From positions 35,266 through 99,265 of the forward strand of contig NZ_JAFLRJ010000157.1 of the NCBI RefSeq assembly GCF_017315755.1: a stretch of DNA of 64,000 nt, given 5' to 3'. Below, piece after piece: positions 1 to 8,529 of this stretch (position 1 is its first letter; each line of letters opens with the position of its first letter). Made by a program: the position numbers and the translations under genes. The stretch comes from Streptomyces beijiangensis (GTDB taxonomy: Bacteria; Actinomycetota; Actinomycetes; Streptomycetales; Streptomycetaceae). Below the pieces are notes generated by a model, which saw only the letters and a program-made list of their open reading frames with translations, ran no database searches and had not been told where the DNA came from.

Positions 1-285
1 CCACTTCTTGGCGAACAGCGCCTCCCACGCCTTGGCGTAGTCGTCGCCGTAGCCGCCCTTGAAGACGACAACCTCGAGCTTGCCGTTCTTGGCGACGCCG
101 AAGGGGTTGTCCTTGGTGACCTTCCCCTTGGACGTGTCCTTGGAACCGCTGTCGTCACTGCCGGACGCGCACGCCGACAGGAAGCTCATCGTCGGGACGG
201 TGATCAGGCCGAGCGCAGCAGAACGCTTGATCAGATCGCGACGGCCGAGGCCCTCACCGTTGTTGCGGGTGGAGGTAGATCCCAT
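1..285 (-). CDS. Carbohydrate ABC transporter substrate-binding lipoprotein, N-terminal part (NgcE-like)
   Basis: Only the first 95 codons are present; the gene runs off the left edge. The N-terminus carries a twin-arginine-like motif (GRRDLIKRSAALG) followed by a hydrophobic stretch and a lipobox ending LSAC, so the mature protein should be a lipid-anchored extracellular solute-binding protein. After the cysteine comes a Ser/Asp/Lys-rich linker and then a typical beta-strand of the family (KLEVVVFKGGYG). The N-terminus closely resembles, from memory, the N-acetylglucosamine/diacetylchitobiose-binding protein NgcE of Streptomyces. The permease genes would be expected beyond the left edge. The ATG at 285 is the only sensible start. 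The sugar specificity is inferred from the N-terminus alone. Confidence 0.75.
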   Translation of the reverse strand, partial: MGSTSTRNNGEGLGRRDLIKRSAALGLITVPTMSFLSACASGSDDSGSKDTSKGKVTKDNPFGVAKNGKLEVVVFKGGYGDDYAKAWEALFAKKW

Positions 286-756
286 GCTCAAGTCCTCGCC
301 TTCTCCAGGACTCAGGCGGTGTGCCGGTCGCCCGTATAAATACGCCAAAGGCGAAGGGCCCCGCCACCGCGGTCAGTTGTAGCTGGGTAGTACTGAGTTC
401 AGTGGGTACATAGGGAAGTACGACGGCGGAAGCAGAACAGCCCTCCCCGCTGTCTTCCCGTCCCCCTGGCCTGCTGCCTAAAACGCGGCTTGGCAGACGC
501 CGACAGGTATAGTCCACTTCCCTTCAAGTGGGCAAGATCGAATGCAGGTTTGAACGTCAGTCTTTCCCGAGTTGAGACCTCACGGACATCTGGGGCTCCG
601 GCGCAGCGCACTGGACGGGCATATTCCGCATCCGTGCGAAACACCCCACCGACACGTCCAACAGCCTTGACACCACTGGGCACTTGCCTTCCTACTTGTC
701 CCTGCGCATCACAATGACAACGTTGTCCAGATCGCATCCTTGGGAGGACGTCCTTC
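286..756. promoter_or_regulatory. Divergent promoter region between sugar-binding lipoprotein and GH92 genes
   Basis: This 471-bp stretch holds no convincing gene. It has several short inverted repeats that could be regulator sites: ACTGA-GT-TCAGT at 392–403, CCACTT-6 nt-AAGTGG at 514–531, and a perfect 12-bp palindrome at 716–727 (listed separately). The base composition is visibly less GC-rich than in the flanking genes, as expected for a control region. I do not find a clear match to the DasR consensus that often controls aminosugar genes. Confidence 0.6.
716..727. promoter_or_regulatory. LacI-family operator candidate upstream of GH92
   Basis: GACAACGTTGTC is a perfect 12-bp palindrome with a central CG, the form typical of LacI-family operators in Streptomyces sugar-utilisation genes. 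It lies 15 bp before the Shine-Dalgarno sequence GGGAGGA (742–748) and 29 bp before the ATG of the GH92 gene. No LacI-family gene is present in the window, so the regulator would be encoded elsewhere. Confidence 0.6.
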
Positions 757-3700
757 ATGCTGCCCAGACCCCGGCACCGATTGAATTCCGTAACCGTCCT
801 GATGGCGACAGCCTTCGCGCTCGTCGTCTCGGCTCAGGGGGCCGCCGTGGCCCGGCCCGCGCAACCACAGGGGCCGGGGGGTGAGTTCAGCTCCTCCTTC
901 GAGACGGGACAGCCGCAGCCCGACTGGCGCAACACCGTCGAAGTGGGGCCCGACGGTCAGAAGCGCGCTTCAGGTGTCGAAGGCGGATTTACCAGCGGAA
1001 TACCGGGCAATGTCACGGACCGGGTCACCGACGTCCGGGCCAGCGGCGAGAACAGCGGCGGCGGGGAGGTGAAGGAGAACCTCATCGACGGGCAGCCCTC
1101 CACGAAGTGGCTGGCGTTCTCCCCGACCGCCTGGACCGAGTTCGACCTGGACGAACCGGTCAAGGTCGTGACGTACGCCCTCACATCGGCCAACGACCAC
1201 GCCGAGCGCGACCCGAAGGACTGGACGCTCCAGGGCTCCGCCGACGGCACCACCTGGAAGACGCTGGACACCCGCAAGGGCGAGACCTTCAGCGGGCGTC
1301 TCCAGACCAAGTCGTACGACTTCGCCAATGACACGGCGTATGCGCACTACCGTCTTGACATCACCGGCAACGGAGGGGCGACGGACGCCCTCCAGCTCGC
1401 CGACGTTCAATTCTCGAACGGTGACACCAGCACACCGGCGCCGACCGACATGCGCACCCTGGTCGACAGCGGCCCCACCGGATCCCCCACCGCGAAGGCG
1501 CGGGCCGGCTTCACGGGGACGAAGGCGCTCCGTTACGCGGGTACGCAGTCGGGCACCGGGCACGCGTACTCGTACAACAAGGTCTTCGACGTCAACACCC
1601 GCATCGCCCGGGACACCCAGCTCTCCTACAAGGTCTTCCCCTCGATGGCGGAGACCGATCTGAACTACCCCGCCACCAATGTCTCGGTCGACCTGGCCTT
1701 CACCGACGGCACCTATCTGAGTGACCTGGGCGCCCTCGACAGCAACGGCGGGACGCTGACGCCGCAGGGCCAGGGCGCGGCCAAGCGGCTGTACGTCAAC
1801 CAGTGGAACGCGGTCGCCTCGCGGATCGGCTCGGTCGCGTACGGCAAGACGGTCGACCGTGTCCTGGTGGCGTACGACTCCCCCAAGGGCCCGGCGAAGT
1901 TCCAGGGCTGGATCGACGACATCACGATCGCCCCGAAGGCCCCGGAGAAGCGGCTGGCGCACCTTTCGGACTACGCGCTGACCACCCGCGGCACCAACTC
2001 CAGCGGCTCCTTCTCGCGCGGCAACAACTTCCCCGCGACCGCCGTGCCCAACGGCTTCAACTTCTGGACGCCGGTGACCAACGCCGGCTCCACGAGCTGG
2101 CTGTACGACTACGCCCGCGGCAACAACGCGGACAACATGCCGACACTCCAGGCCTTCGCGGCGAGCCATGAGCCGAGCCCCTGGATGGGCGACCGGCAGA
2201 CCTTCCAGCTGATGCCGTCGGTGGCCTCCGGCACCCCGGACGCCGACCGCACCAAGCGGGCCATGCCCTTCCGCCACGAGAACGAGATCGCGAAGCCGCA
2301 CTACTACGGCGTCACGTTCGAGAACGGTCTCAAGGCGGAGATGACGCCGACCGACCATGCGGCGATGATGCGGTTCACCTATCCCGGTGATGACGCCAGC
2401 ATGATCTTCGACAACATCTCCAACGACGGCGGTCTGACCCTCGACCCGGCCACGGGCTCCTTCTCCGGCTTCTCGGACGTCAAGAGCGGCGGCTCCACCG
2501 GGGCGACCAGGCTCTTCGTATACGGGACCTTCGACACCCCCGTCACCGCGGGCGGCAAGCTCACGGGCGGAGGCGGCGACGACGTCACCGGCTACCTGCG
2601 CTTCAAGCCCGGCAAGAACAAGACCGTCACCCTCAAGATGGCGACCTCGCTGATCAGCCTGGACCAGGCGAAGGACAACCTGCGCCAGGAGCTCCCGGCC
2701 TCCGCGACCTTCGCGAGCACCGAGAACCGCGCCCAGTCCGCCTGGGACAAGATCCTCAAGAAGGTGGAGGTCGAGGGCGCGACCCAGGACCAGCTCACCA
2801 CCCTCTACTCCTCGCTCTACCGGCTGTACCTGTACCCCAACTCGGGCTCGGAGAAGGTCGGTTCGAAGGTCCAGTACGCCAGCCCCTTCTCCAAGGCGAC
2901 CGGCGAGAACACCCCGACCCAGACCGGCGCGAAGATCGTCGACGGTCAGGTCTACGTCAACAACGGCTTCTGGGACACCTACCGCACGACCTGGCCCGCG
3001 TACTCCTTCCTCACCCCGAAGAAGGCCGGCACGCTCGTCGACGGTTTCGTGCAGCAGTACAAGGACGGCGGCTGGACATCGCGCTGGTCGTCCCCCGGCT
3101 ACGCGGACCTGATGACCGGCACCAGCTCGGACGTGGCCTTCGCGGACGCGTACGTCAAGGGCGTCACCAACTTCGACGCGAAGGCGGCGTACGAGGCGGC
3201 CCTGAAGAACGCCACGGTCGTCCCGCCCAGCTCGGGCGTCGGCCGTAAGGGCATGGACACCTCTCCCTTCCTCGGATACACCTCGACCTCCACCGGGGAG
3301 GGCATGTCCTGGGCGATGGAGGGTTACGTCAACGACTACGGCATCGCCAAGATGGGCGATGCCCTCTACAAGAAGACGCACGAGAAGCGCTACAAGGAAG
3401 AGTCCGCGTACTTCCTCAACCGCGCCCAGGACTACGTCAAGCTCTTCGACTCCAAGGCCGGCTTCTTCCAGGGCAAGGACGCCAAGGGCGACTGGCGCGT
3501 GGACTCCGACAAGTTCGACCCGCGCGTCTGGGGCTACGACTACACGGAGACCAACGCCTGGGGCATGGCCTTCACCGCCCCGCAGGACTCGCTCGGCCTC
3601 GCCAACCTCTACGGCGGCCGCGACGGCCTCGCCAAGAAGCTCGACACGTACTTCTCGACGCCCGAGACCGCTTCCCCCGAGTTCGCGGGATCGTACGGCG

Positions 3701-4587
3701 GTGTCATCCACGAGATGACCGAGGCGCGCGACGTGCGGATGGGCCAGTACGGGCACAGCAACCAGGTCGCCCACCACATCACGTACATGTACGACGCGGC
3801 CGGCCAGCCCTCCAAGACCCAGGAGAAGGTCCGCGAGGTCATGAGCCGCCTCTACACGGGCAGCGAGATCGGCCAGGGCTACCACGGCGACGAGGACAAC
3901 GGCGAGCAGTCGGCCTGGTACCTCTTCTCCTCGCTCGGCTTCTACCCGCTCGTCATGGGCAGCGGCGAATACGCCATCGGCTCCCCGCAGTTCACCAAGG
4001 CGACGGTCCACCTGGAGAACGGCCACGACCTGGTGGTGAAGGCACCGAAGAACAGCGACAAGAACATCTACATCCAGTCGCTGAAGGTGAACGGCAAGTC
4101 CTGGAACTCCACCGCCCTCCCGAACGACCTTCTGGAGCGCGGCGGCACCCTGGACTTCTCGATGGGCTCGAAGCCGTCCGACTGGGGTACGGGCAAGAAC
4201 GCGGCGCCCGTCTCCATCACCAAGGACGACAAGGTCCCCGCCCCGCGCGAGGACAAGATCACCGGGACCGGCCCGCTGTTCGACAACACCTCCGCCACAT
4301 CGGGGGAGTTCACCTCGACGGACCTCCCGGTGGCGGGCCCGACGCGCACGGTCCAGTACACCCTCACCTCGTCCGACAAGGCGAAGGCGCCGACGGCCTG
4401 GACCCTGCAGGGCTCCGACGACGGTGAGAAGTGGACCTCGCTGGACCAGCGCGCCGGTGAGTCGTTCAGCTGGGACAAGCAGACCCGTGTCTTCACGGTG
4501 GCGCACCCCGGTACGTACAAGAACTACCGCCTGGTGAACACGGCCACGGGCGCGGCGACCCTCGCGGAGGTGGAGCTGCTCTCCTGA
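757..4587 (+). CDS. Secreted GH92 family alpha-mannosidase with discoidin-like domains
   Basis: The 1,276-aa protein starts with a Sec-type signal peptide (basic LPRPRHR, then a hydrophobic core, cleavage near residue 33). A discoidin/F5-8-type-C-like beta domain spans about residues 85–225. The GH92 supersandwich plus (alpha/alpha)6 catalytic region spans about 390–1130, and a second shorter discoidin-like domain closes the protein (about 1165–1276). The strongest family signatures are NGFWDTYRTTWPAYSFLTP and GDEDNGEQSAWYLFSSLGF, the latter with the acidic residues of the calcium-dependent catalytic site. GH92 enzymes are exo-acting, mainly alpha-1,2/1,3/1,4/1,6-mannosidases that trim N-glycans or mannans outside the cell; linkage preference cannot be read here. 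A strong SD at 742–748 supports the ATG. Divergence from an aminosugar-binding lipoprotein suggests shared use in glycan or chitin scavenging. Confidence 0.92.
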   Translation: MLPRPRHRLNSVTVLMATAFALVVSAQGAAVARPAQPQGPGGEFSSSFETGQPQPDWRNTVEVGPDGQKRASGVEGGFTSGIPGNVTDRVTDVRASGENSGGGEVKENLIDGQPSTKWLAFSPTAWTEFDLDEPVKVVTYALTSANDHAERDPKDWTLQGSADGTTWKTLDTRKGETFSGRLQTKSYDFANDTAYAHYRLDITGNGGATDALQLADVQFSNGDTSTPAPTDMRTLVDSGPTGSPTAKARAGFTGTKALRYAGTQSGTGHAYSYNKVFDVNTRIARDTQLSYKVFPSMAETDLNYPATNVSVDLAFTDGTYLSDLGALDSNGGTLTPQGQGAAKRLYVNQWNAVASRIGSVAYGKTVDRVLVAYDSPKGPAKFQGWIDDITIAPKAPEKRLAHLSDYALTTRGTNSSGSFSRGNNFPATAVPNGFNFWTPVTNAGSTSWLYDYARGNNADNMPTLQAFAASHEPSPWMGDRQTFQLMPSVASGTPDADRTKRAMPFRHENEIAKPHYYGVTFENGLKAEMTPTDHAAMMRFTYPGDDASMIFDNISNDGGLTLDPATGSFSGFSDVKSGGSTGATRLFVYGTFDTPVTAGGKLTGGGGDDVTGYLRFKPGKNKTVTLKMATSLISLDQAKDNLRQELPASATFASTENRAQSAWDKILKKVEVEGATQDQLTTLYSSLYRLYLYPNSGSEKVGSKVQYASPFSKATGENTPTQTGAKIVDGQVYVNNGFWDTYRTTWPAYSFLTPKKAGTLVDGFVQQYKDGGWTSRWSSPGYADLMTGTSSDVAFADAYVKGVTNFDAKAAYEAALKNATVVPPSSGVGRKGMDTSPFLGYTSTSTGEGMSWAMEGYVNDYGIAKMGDALYKKTHEKRYKEESAYFLNRAQDYVKLFDSKAGFFQGKDAKGDWRVDSDKFDPRVWGYDYTETNAWGMAFTAPQDSLGLANLYGGRDGLAKKLDTYFSTPETASPEFAGSYGGVIHEMTEARDVRMGQYGHSNQVAHHITYMYDAAGQPSKTQEKVREVMSRLYTGSEIGQGYHGDEDNGEQSAWYLFSSLGFYPLVMGSGEYAIGSPQFTKATVHLENGHDLVVKAPKNSDKNIYIQSLKVNGKSWNSTALPNDLLERGGTLDFSMGSKPSDWGTGKNAAPVSITKDDKVPAPREDKITGTGPLFDNTSATSGEFTSTDLPVAGPTRTVQYTLTSSDKAKAPTAWTLQGSDDGEKWTSLDQRAGESFSWDKQTRVFTVAHPGTYKNYRLVNTATGAATLAEVELLS

Positions 4588-4602
4588 CCTGTCACTCCAG
4601 GA

Positions 4603-4647
4603 ACACACCCCGGGCCACGGCCGTGACGGCCGTGGCCCGGGGTGTGT
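4603..4647. terminator. Bidirectional terminator between GH92 and LysE genes
   Basis: A perfect 21-bp inverted repeat (4603–4623 and 4627–4647) with a 3-nt loop lies between the stop codons of two convergent genes. It has no long T-tract, as is usual for Streptomyces terminators, and should serve both strands. Confidence 0.9.
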
Positions 4648-4674
4648 GTCCACGCCTGGCTTCGCGCCTTGCGG

Positions 4675-5313
4675 TCAGTTGCTGAGCGCCAGCTTGATGC
4701 CGAATGCGCCGACGACGGTCCCGGTGATCCGGTCGAGTGCGCGGCGGGCCCGGGGCTTGCGGAGCCAGGTGTGCAGGACACGGGCGAAGCCGATGAGGAC
4801 GGCCGACCAGAGAAGACCGATGAAGATGTGCACCGTGGTGAGCGCGAGCCCCATGGCGAAGTGGCTGGTGCCCGCGGGGATGAACTGGGGCAGGACGGCG
4901 ACGTAGAAGGCGCCCATCTTCGGGTTGAGGAGGTTGGTGAGCGTCCCCTGCCGCCAGCCGCCGCTGACCGAGTCCGCGCCGGCCGACAGGAGAGAGTCGT
5001 CCGTGTCCGAAACGGGTGAGGCGCGGAAGGTGTCCCGGAGCATCCGGAAAGCCATCCAGACCAGATAAGCGGCACCGACCCAGCGCAACGCCGTATAGGC
5101 GAGATGGGAAGCCGTGAGCAGCGCGGTCACTCCGAGGGAGGTGAGCGCACCCCACAACAGGGTGCCGGTCTGAATTCCGAGGACGACACCCCACGCTCTC
5201 CTGCGTCGGCCAAGGGCAGAGGTGCGCAGAATCAGCGCGGTGTCGAGTCCAGGAGTCAGGGTGAGAAGCCCTACAACCAGGGCGAAGGACCAGAGGGCGG
5301 TACTTATTGCCAT
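4675..5313 (-). CDS. LysE/RhtB family amino-acid exporter
   Basis: This 212-aa integral membrane protein has about six hydrophobic segments. It has the family's N-terminal signature: a first helix followed by TPGLDTALILRTSALG, equivalent to the GPxx motif region of LysE/RhtB exporters. A later segment GTLTNLLNPKMGAFY matches the conserved NPK motif of the family. The length is normal. Such proteins export amino acids or derivatives (lysine, homoserine, threonine and others) by secondary transport; the substrate cannot be inferred. It stands alone, convergent with the GH92 gene. Confidence 0.9.
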   Translation of the reverse strand: MAISTALWSFALVVGLLTLTPGLDTALILRTSALGRRRRAWGVVLGIQTGTLLWGALTSLGVTALLTASHLAYTALRWVGAAYLVWMAFRMLRDTFRASPVSDTDDSLLSAGADSVSGGWRQGTLTNLLNPKMGAFYVAVLPQFIPAGTSHFAMGLALTTVHIFIGLLWSAVLIGFARVLHTWLRKPRARRALDRITGTVVGAFGIKLALSN

Positions 5314-5376
5314 GGAATGCCAGGCTACCCCACCCGATCTGCCGGGCGGCAGGTGAGGCCGATCACGTCCGGCCGG

Positions 5377-5781
5377 TCACGCCAGGCACCCGAACTCGCA
5401 CCACACCACCTTGCCCGGGTCCCGCTCCCCCACGTCCCACTTGTCGGCGAGGGCCTCCACCAGGAGCAGCCCCCGGCCGCTCTCGCTCACCGCGCGGTCC
5501 GCCTCCCGCCCTATGGCCGGTACGCCGTCGCCGCTGTCGTGGACCTCGATACGCACCCCGTCGTCGCACGGCAGCACACGCAGGAGGAAGCCACGGCCGG
5601 GCGGGACGCCGTGAATGAGGGCGTTGGTGGTGAGCTCGCTGACGCAGAGCAGGATGTCGTACGAGCGGCTCCGCACACCCCAGTCTTCGAGCGCCTCGCG
5701 CGTGAACTCCCGCGCGGCGGGGACGGATTGACGCTCGCGACGGTAGAAGCGCTCCCGGAAAGCGGCTTTCACAGGTTTCAT
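5377..5781 (-). CDS. ATP-binding anti-sigma regulatory factor-like protein (HATPase_c)
   Basis: This 134-aa stand-alone GHKL ATPase domain resembles SpoIIAB/RsbW. The N-box is visible as SELTTNALIHG, the G1 box as HDSGDG and the G2 box as SGRGLLLVEALAD. I place the start at MKPVKAAF (5781), because a longer frame would read antisense through the neighbouring XRE gene. Dozens of such proteins occur in Streptomyces, typically beside XRE and DUF397 genes as here, and some act as partner-switching regulators. Whether this one phosphorylates an anti-anti-sigma factor or binds a sigma factor is unknown. It diverges from the XRE gene across a 114-bp region with two palindromes. Confidence 0.88.
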   Translation of the reverse strand: MKPVKAAFRERFYRRERQSVPAAREFTREALEDWGVRSRSYDILLCVSELTTNALIHGVPPGRGFLLRVLPCDDGVRIEVHDSGDGVPAIGREADRAVSESGRGLLLVEALADKWDVGERDPGKVVWCEFGCLA

Positions 5782-5807
5782 GAACGGGAATGTCGCGCAC
5801 AGTGATT

Positions 5808-5851
5808 CACTGGGTACAGTGCGTCGACCCCGACAGATTTTCTGTCGGGGT
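5808..5851. promoter_or_regulatory. Two palindromes between anti-sigma ATPase and XRE genes
   Basis: CACTG-GGTA-CAGTG occupies 5808–5821. A perfect 11-bp inverted repeat with a TTT centre occupies 5827–5837/5841–5851. Both lie between the divergent starts at 5781 and 5896 and are good candidates for the operator of the XRE regulator. The larger could also form a hairpin in the 5' leader of the XRE mRNA. Confidence 0.55.
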
Positions 5852-5895
5852 TCGGGTGGGGTCAAGGGAGAGTGGGGGCGGGGAGATTGACCGTC

Positions 5896-6720
5896 ATGAG
5901 CCCGGGAAAGCGTCCGCCGAAGAACCCGTCGGCGATGAGGATGGTCGGCGACCTGGTGGCCCTGTTCCGCAAGGCGGCCGGGTTCACGCAGGCGGCGCTC
6001 GCCGAGCGTCTGGTGGCGGCCGAGTCGACCATCGCCGCGATCGAGCAGGGCAGGCGTCCGCTGCTGCCGGACATGGCTGTCGCGATGGACCAAGTCCTCG
6101 ACACGAAGGGGGCATTGGCGGTCGCGGTGGCGGGGATGCCGGAGATCGACCAGTATCCGCTGTACGCCGAGCAGTACATGGCGCACGAGCGCGAGGCCAT
6201 CACCTTGTCCTGGTACGACGTCCTGACCGTGCCGGGCATCCTCCAGACCGAGGAGTGCGCCCGTACGGTGCTGCGCAACCGTGTGCCCGCGTACGACGAG
6301 GACGAACTCGGCGCGAAGACGGCGGGCCGCATCGAGCGCCAGGAGATCCTGCACCGCAGATACCCGCCGACGCTGAGCTTCGTCGTGTGGGAGGCTGCGC
6401 TGAAGTTGGCCTACCTGGAGCCGTTGGCGCGCGCGGACCAGCTGCGCCATCTGCGAGCCTGCGCCGAACTCCCCGGCCTGGCAATGCAGTTCCTGCCACT
6501 GGACGCGCCGACGCATGCCGGGCTCGACGGGGCCTTCACTCTCGTAGAAACCCCCGACCACCAGCATCTGGCGTACACCGAGTCACAGCGCGGCAGCCAG
6601 TGGGTCTCCGACCGCGACGAAGTGTCCAACCTGGCGCGCAAATATGCGATGCTGCGATCACAGGCCCTGACGCCCGAGCAGTCCAAGGGCCTGCTGAACC
6701 GGCTGCTAGGAGAGCAATGA
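5896..6720 (+). CDS. XRE-family transcriptional regulator with DUF5753-type C-terminal domain
   Basis: The 274-aa protein has an N-terminal helix-turn-helix (FRKAAGFTQAALAERLVAAESTIAAIEQGRRP, about residues 20–55). A C-terminal region of about 180 residues with the usual Streptomyces features follows (YPLYAEQYMAHE, then VPGILQTEECAR). This is the standard DUF5753 architecture. I use the ATG at 5896, preceded by a GGGGAG-type SD at 5881–5885, rather than a GTG eight codons upstream. It overlaps the DUF397 gene by 4 nt, so the two are translationally coupled. In S. coelicolor such pairs (for example BldB/WhiJ-like loci) influence development; the target of this pair is not known. Confidence 0.9.
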   Translation: MSPGKRPPKNPSAMRMVGDLVALFRKAAGFTQAALAERLVAAESTIAAIEQGRRPLLPDMAVAMDQVLDTKGALAVAVAGMPEIDQYPLYAEQYMAHEREAITLSWYDVLTVPGILQTEECARTVLRNRVPAYDEDELGAKTAGRIERQEILHRRYPPTLSFVVWEAALKLAYLEPLARADQLRHLRACAELPGLAMQFLPLDAPTHAGLDGAFTLVETPDHQHLAYTESQRGSQWVSDRDEVSNLARKYAMLRSQALTPEQSKGLLNRLLGEQ

Positions 6721-6959
6721 GCACCGCACCGAACTGGTTCAAGTCGAGCTACAGCGGCAGCGAAGGCGGTGACTGCCTCGAAGTCGCCTACGACTGGCGG
6801 AAGTCGAGCTACAGCGGCAGCGAGGGCGGCCAGTGCGTAGAGGTCGCCGCCCACCCCACCGCCGTCCACATCCGCGACTCCAAGAACCCCGACGGCCCGC
6901 ACTTCACCGTCAGCCCGGCCGCCTGGTCCGCCTTCGTCAGCGCCGAGCGCCGCCCGTAA
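6717..6959 (+). CDS. DUF397-domain small protein with duplicated N-terminal motif
   Basis: This 80-aa protein starts at an ATG that overlaps the XRE stop (ATGA). The DUF397 hallmark W(F/R)KSSYSGSEGG(D/Q)C(L/V)EVA occurs twice in tandem, at residues 6–22 and about 25–41. The usual C-terminal part (HIRDSKNPDGPHFTVSP) follows once. A single-copy DUF397 protein is about 60–65 aa, so the extra length is the duplication. DUF397 proteins are probable partners of the adjacent XRE regulator and act like antitoxin or anti-repressor components; this role is inferred from family context. Confidence 0.9.
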   Translation: MSTAPNWFKSSYSGSEGGDCLEVAYDWRKSSYSGSEGGQCVEVAAHPTAVHIRDSKNPDGPHFTVSPAAWSAFVSAERRP

Positions 6960-7017
6960 CTTCAGCTGTGCGCGTACGCGCCTTGCCTCCAACTCCCCGC
7001 AGTGCAACGTTAATTAC

Positions 7018-7545
7018 ATGATTACAGCCGAACAGCACGAGCAATTGCGCGGCTGGTTCGCCGGCCGCCTCCCCGAAGGCCTCTTCGAGGAGCCCGCCGA
7101 GATCACCGTGGACCGCGAGGAGATCACCGTCGTCGGCCGCATCGCCGAGCCGCAGCTCGCGAAGGACGTGTCCGACGCCGAACGGGCGGCCGCGGTCGAG
7201 GGCCGCATCCAGGAGTTCCGGGAACGCACCCGCGAGGAGCGGATCGCGGTCGCCAGGGACGCCGAGCACCGGTACCGCAGGAAGGTCTCGTGGGGCGTGC
7301 GCTGCGGGGACGAACAGGCCCTGTTCACCCACGTGTCGGCCCCGGCCATGACCCGGCTGCGCCAGCCCGAGCGGCAGGTCCTGGACACCCTGGTCGCCGG
7401 CGGTGTGGCACGCAGCCGGAGTGATGCGCTCGCCTGGTGCGTACGCCTGGTGCAGCGCAACGCCGACACCTGGCTCACCGACCTGGGCGAGTCCCTGGAA
7501 CAGGTACGGCGCGTCCGGGCACAGGGCCCGGACGCGGCCGTCTGA
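7018..7545 (+). CDS. Conserved actinobacterial protein of unknown function
   Basis: This 175-aa acidic soluble protein has no signal peptide or membrane segment. The middle (about residues 55–90) is strongly charged and helical (AERAAAVEGRIQEFRERTREE). The C-terminal third (about 115–150) has a pattern RQVLDTLVAGGVARSRSDALAWCVRLV that resembles the ribbon-helix-helix-like segment seen in some antitoxins and DNA-binding proteins. The stop codon abuts the stop of the next gene on the opposite strand (TGA directly followed by TCA). I do not recognise a named family and assign no function. Confidence 0.75.
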   Translation: MITAEQHEQLRGWFAGRLPEGLFEEPAEITVDREEITVVGRIAEPQLAKDVSDAERAAAVEGRIQEFRERTREERIAVARDAEHRYRRKVSWGVRCGDEQALFTHVSAPAMTRLRQPERQVLDTLVAGGVARSRSDALAWCVRLVQRNADTWLTDLGESLEQVRRVRAQGPDAAV

Positions 7546-7986
7546 TCAGGACGCCGCCAGTTCGGAGTTGGCGCGCTCGGTGACCAGGGCCAGGACGCGG
7601 CCCGCGGTCTCCAGGTCGGCGGCCGGGATGTCCCCGTACAGCCGCACAGTGAGCTCGGCGCCCGCAGCGCGGGTGTTCGCGTGCAGTTCGGCCCCCGCGT
7701 CCGTGAACCGGACCAGGTCGCCCGGCGCCGCCTCCAGCAGCTTCGCGGCGATCAGTTCGTCGACGACCGTGCGGGCGAGCTCCGCCTCGATCTTCACCCC
7801 GCCGACCAGCGCGTCGACGATTGCCCCGATGTCGGCGGAACCGCCGCGCGTGGCAACGTAGTTGAGCCCCAGCGTCTGATGGAAGGTGGCACCGCTCTGG
7901 ACCAACAGGCCCTCCAGGAGGGCGCGGGTTGCGTAGTGGGCCTGGCCTATGACCTGACCGTTGACGGTGGTGGGTGCAGTGGTCAT
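7546..7986 (-). CDS. Winged-helix (MarR-like) protein
   Basis: This 146-aa protein looks like a divergent MarR-type winged helix. A helical N-terminus (GQAHYATRALLEGLLVQSGATFHQTLGLNYV) is followed by an HTH-like stretch (IGAIVDALVGGVKIEAELARTVVDELIAAKLLE), a wing (FTDAGAELHANTR) and a C-terminal dimerisation helix. It starts 2 nt after the stop of the MarR gene at 7989–8453, so the two form an operon divergent from the aldo/keto reductase. The two products may act together or sense related ligands; no ligand can be inferred. Confidence 0.75.
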   Translation of the reverse strand: MTTAPTTVNGQVIGQAHYATRALLEGLLVQSGATFHQTLGLNYVATRGGSADIGAIVDALVGGVKIEAELARTVVDELIAAKLLEAAPGDLVRFTDAGAELHANTRAAGAELTVRLYGDIPAADLETAGRVLALVTERANSELAAS

Positions 7987-7988
7987 GA

Positions 7989-8453
7989 CTACTCCTCGAT
8001 GATGTCGAGTGATACGTCGAGCAGCGCCGTCAGCTCTCTGGCGAGCGCCTTGGTACGTGCGCCGCCCAGCCCTCCGAGCGGCGCCAGCATCCGTCCGTGC
8101 AGCTCCTGTACGACCTTGATCGCGCTCCGCACGACCTCACGCCCCTCCCCCGTGAGCGCAAGCCGCACCGCCCGCGAGTCGGCCGGGTCCTTCGTGCGCT
8201 CCACGAGTCCGGCGGACTCCGAGGCGCGGGCCAGCTTGGAGACGTACAGCGCCTCCAGGCCTGTGTGGTCGGCGAGTTGGCGCTGGCTGGGCTGCACTCC
8301 GGAGTACTCCATGCCGTACAGCGATGCGAGCAGCGAGTACTGCGCGTGCGTCAGCCCCAGGGGCGCGACCGCCCGGTCTACGGCGACCCGCCATTTCATG
8401 GACAGGCGCCAGACCAGGAAGCCGGGTGTCGAGCCTTCGTATGCCGTACTCAT
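7989..8453 (-). CDS. MarR family transcriptional regulator
   Basis: This 154-aa protein has the full MarR layout. The N-terminal dimer helix is followed by LGLTHAQYSLLASLYG, a recognition region (RQLADHTGLEALYVSKLARASESAGLVER) and a wing with the conserved DPADSRAVRLALTGEG (the DxRxxxxxLT motif). A second winged-helix gene follows 2 nt downstream. The gene diverges from an aldo/keto reductase with direct repeats between them, so the most likely role is repression of that reductase and of its own operon until a small molecule, often phenolic or oxidant, is bound. Confidence 0.92.
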   Translation of the reverse strand: MSTAYEGSTPGFLVWRLSMKWRVAVDRAVAPLGLTHAQYSLLASLYGMEYSGVQPSQRQLADHTGLEALYVSKLARASESAGLVERTKDPADSRAVRLALTGEGREVVRSAIKVVQELHGRMLAPLGGLGGARTKALARELTALLDVSLDIIEE

Positions 8454-8462
8454 GAGAAATAC

Positions 8463-8490
8463 AGTACATGGCTATTAAGTACATGGCTAC
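8463..8490. promoter_or_regulatory. Direct repeats in the marR/aldo-keto reductase intergenic region
   Basis: AGTACATGGCTA occurs twice, at 8463–8474 and 8478–8489, a 15-bp spacing. The repeats sit in the AT-rich 76-bp gap between the divergent MarR and reductase starts, where both promoters must lie. They are the best candidate for the MarR binding sites. Confidence 0.55.
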
Positions 8491-8529
8491 TATTTTCGTG
8501 AGTGCACTCCAGGACCTACGGTCGAAGGC

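Noticed and set aside
970..4653. Very long open frame antisense to the GH92 gene
   Set aside because: High-GC shadow frame: the encoded protein is low-complexity Arg/Gly/Val-rich without domains, and the opposite strand carries a clear GH92 enzyme.
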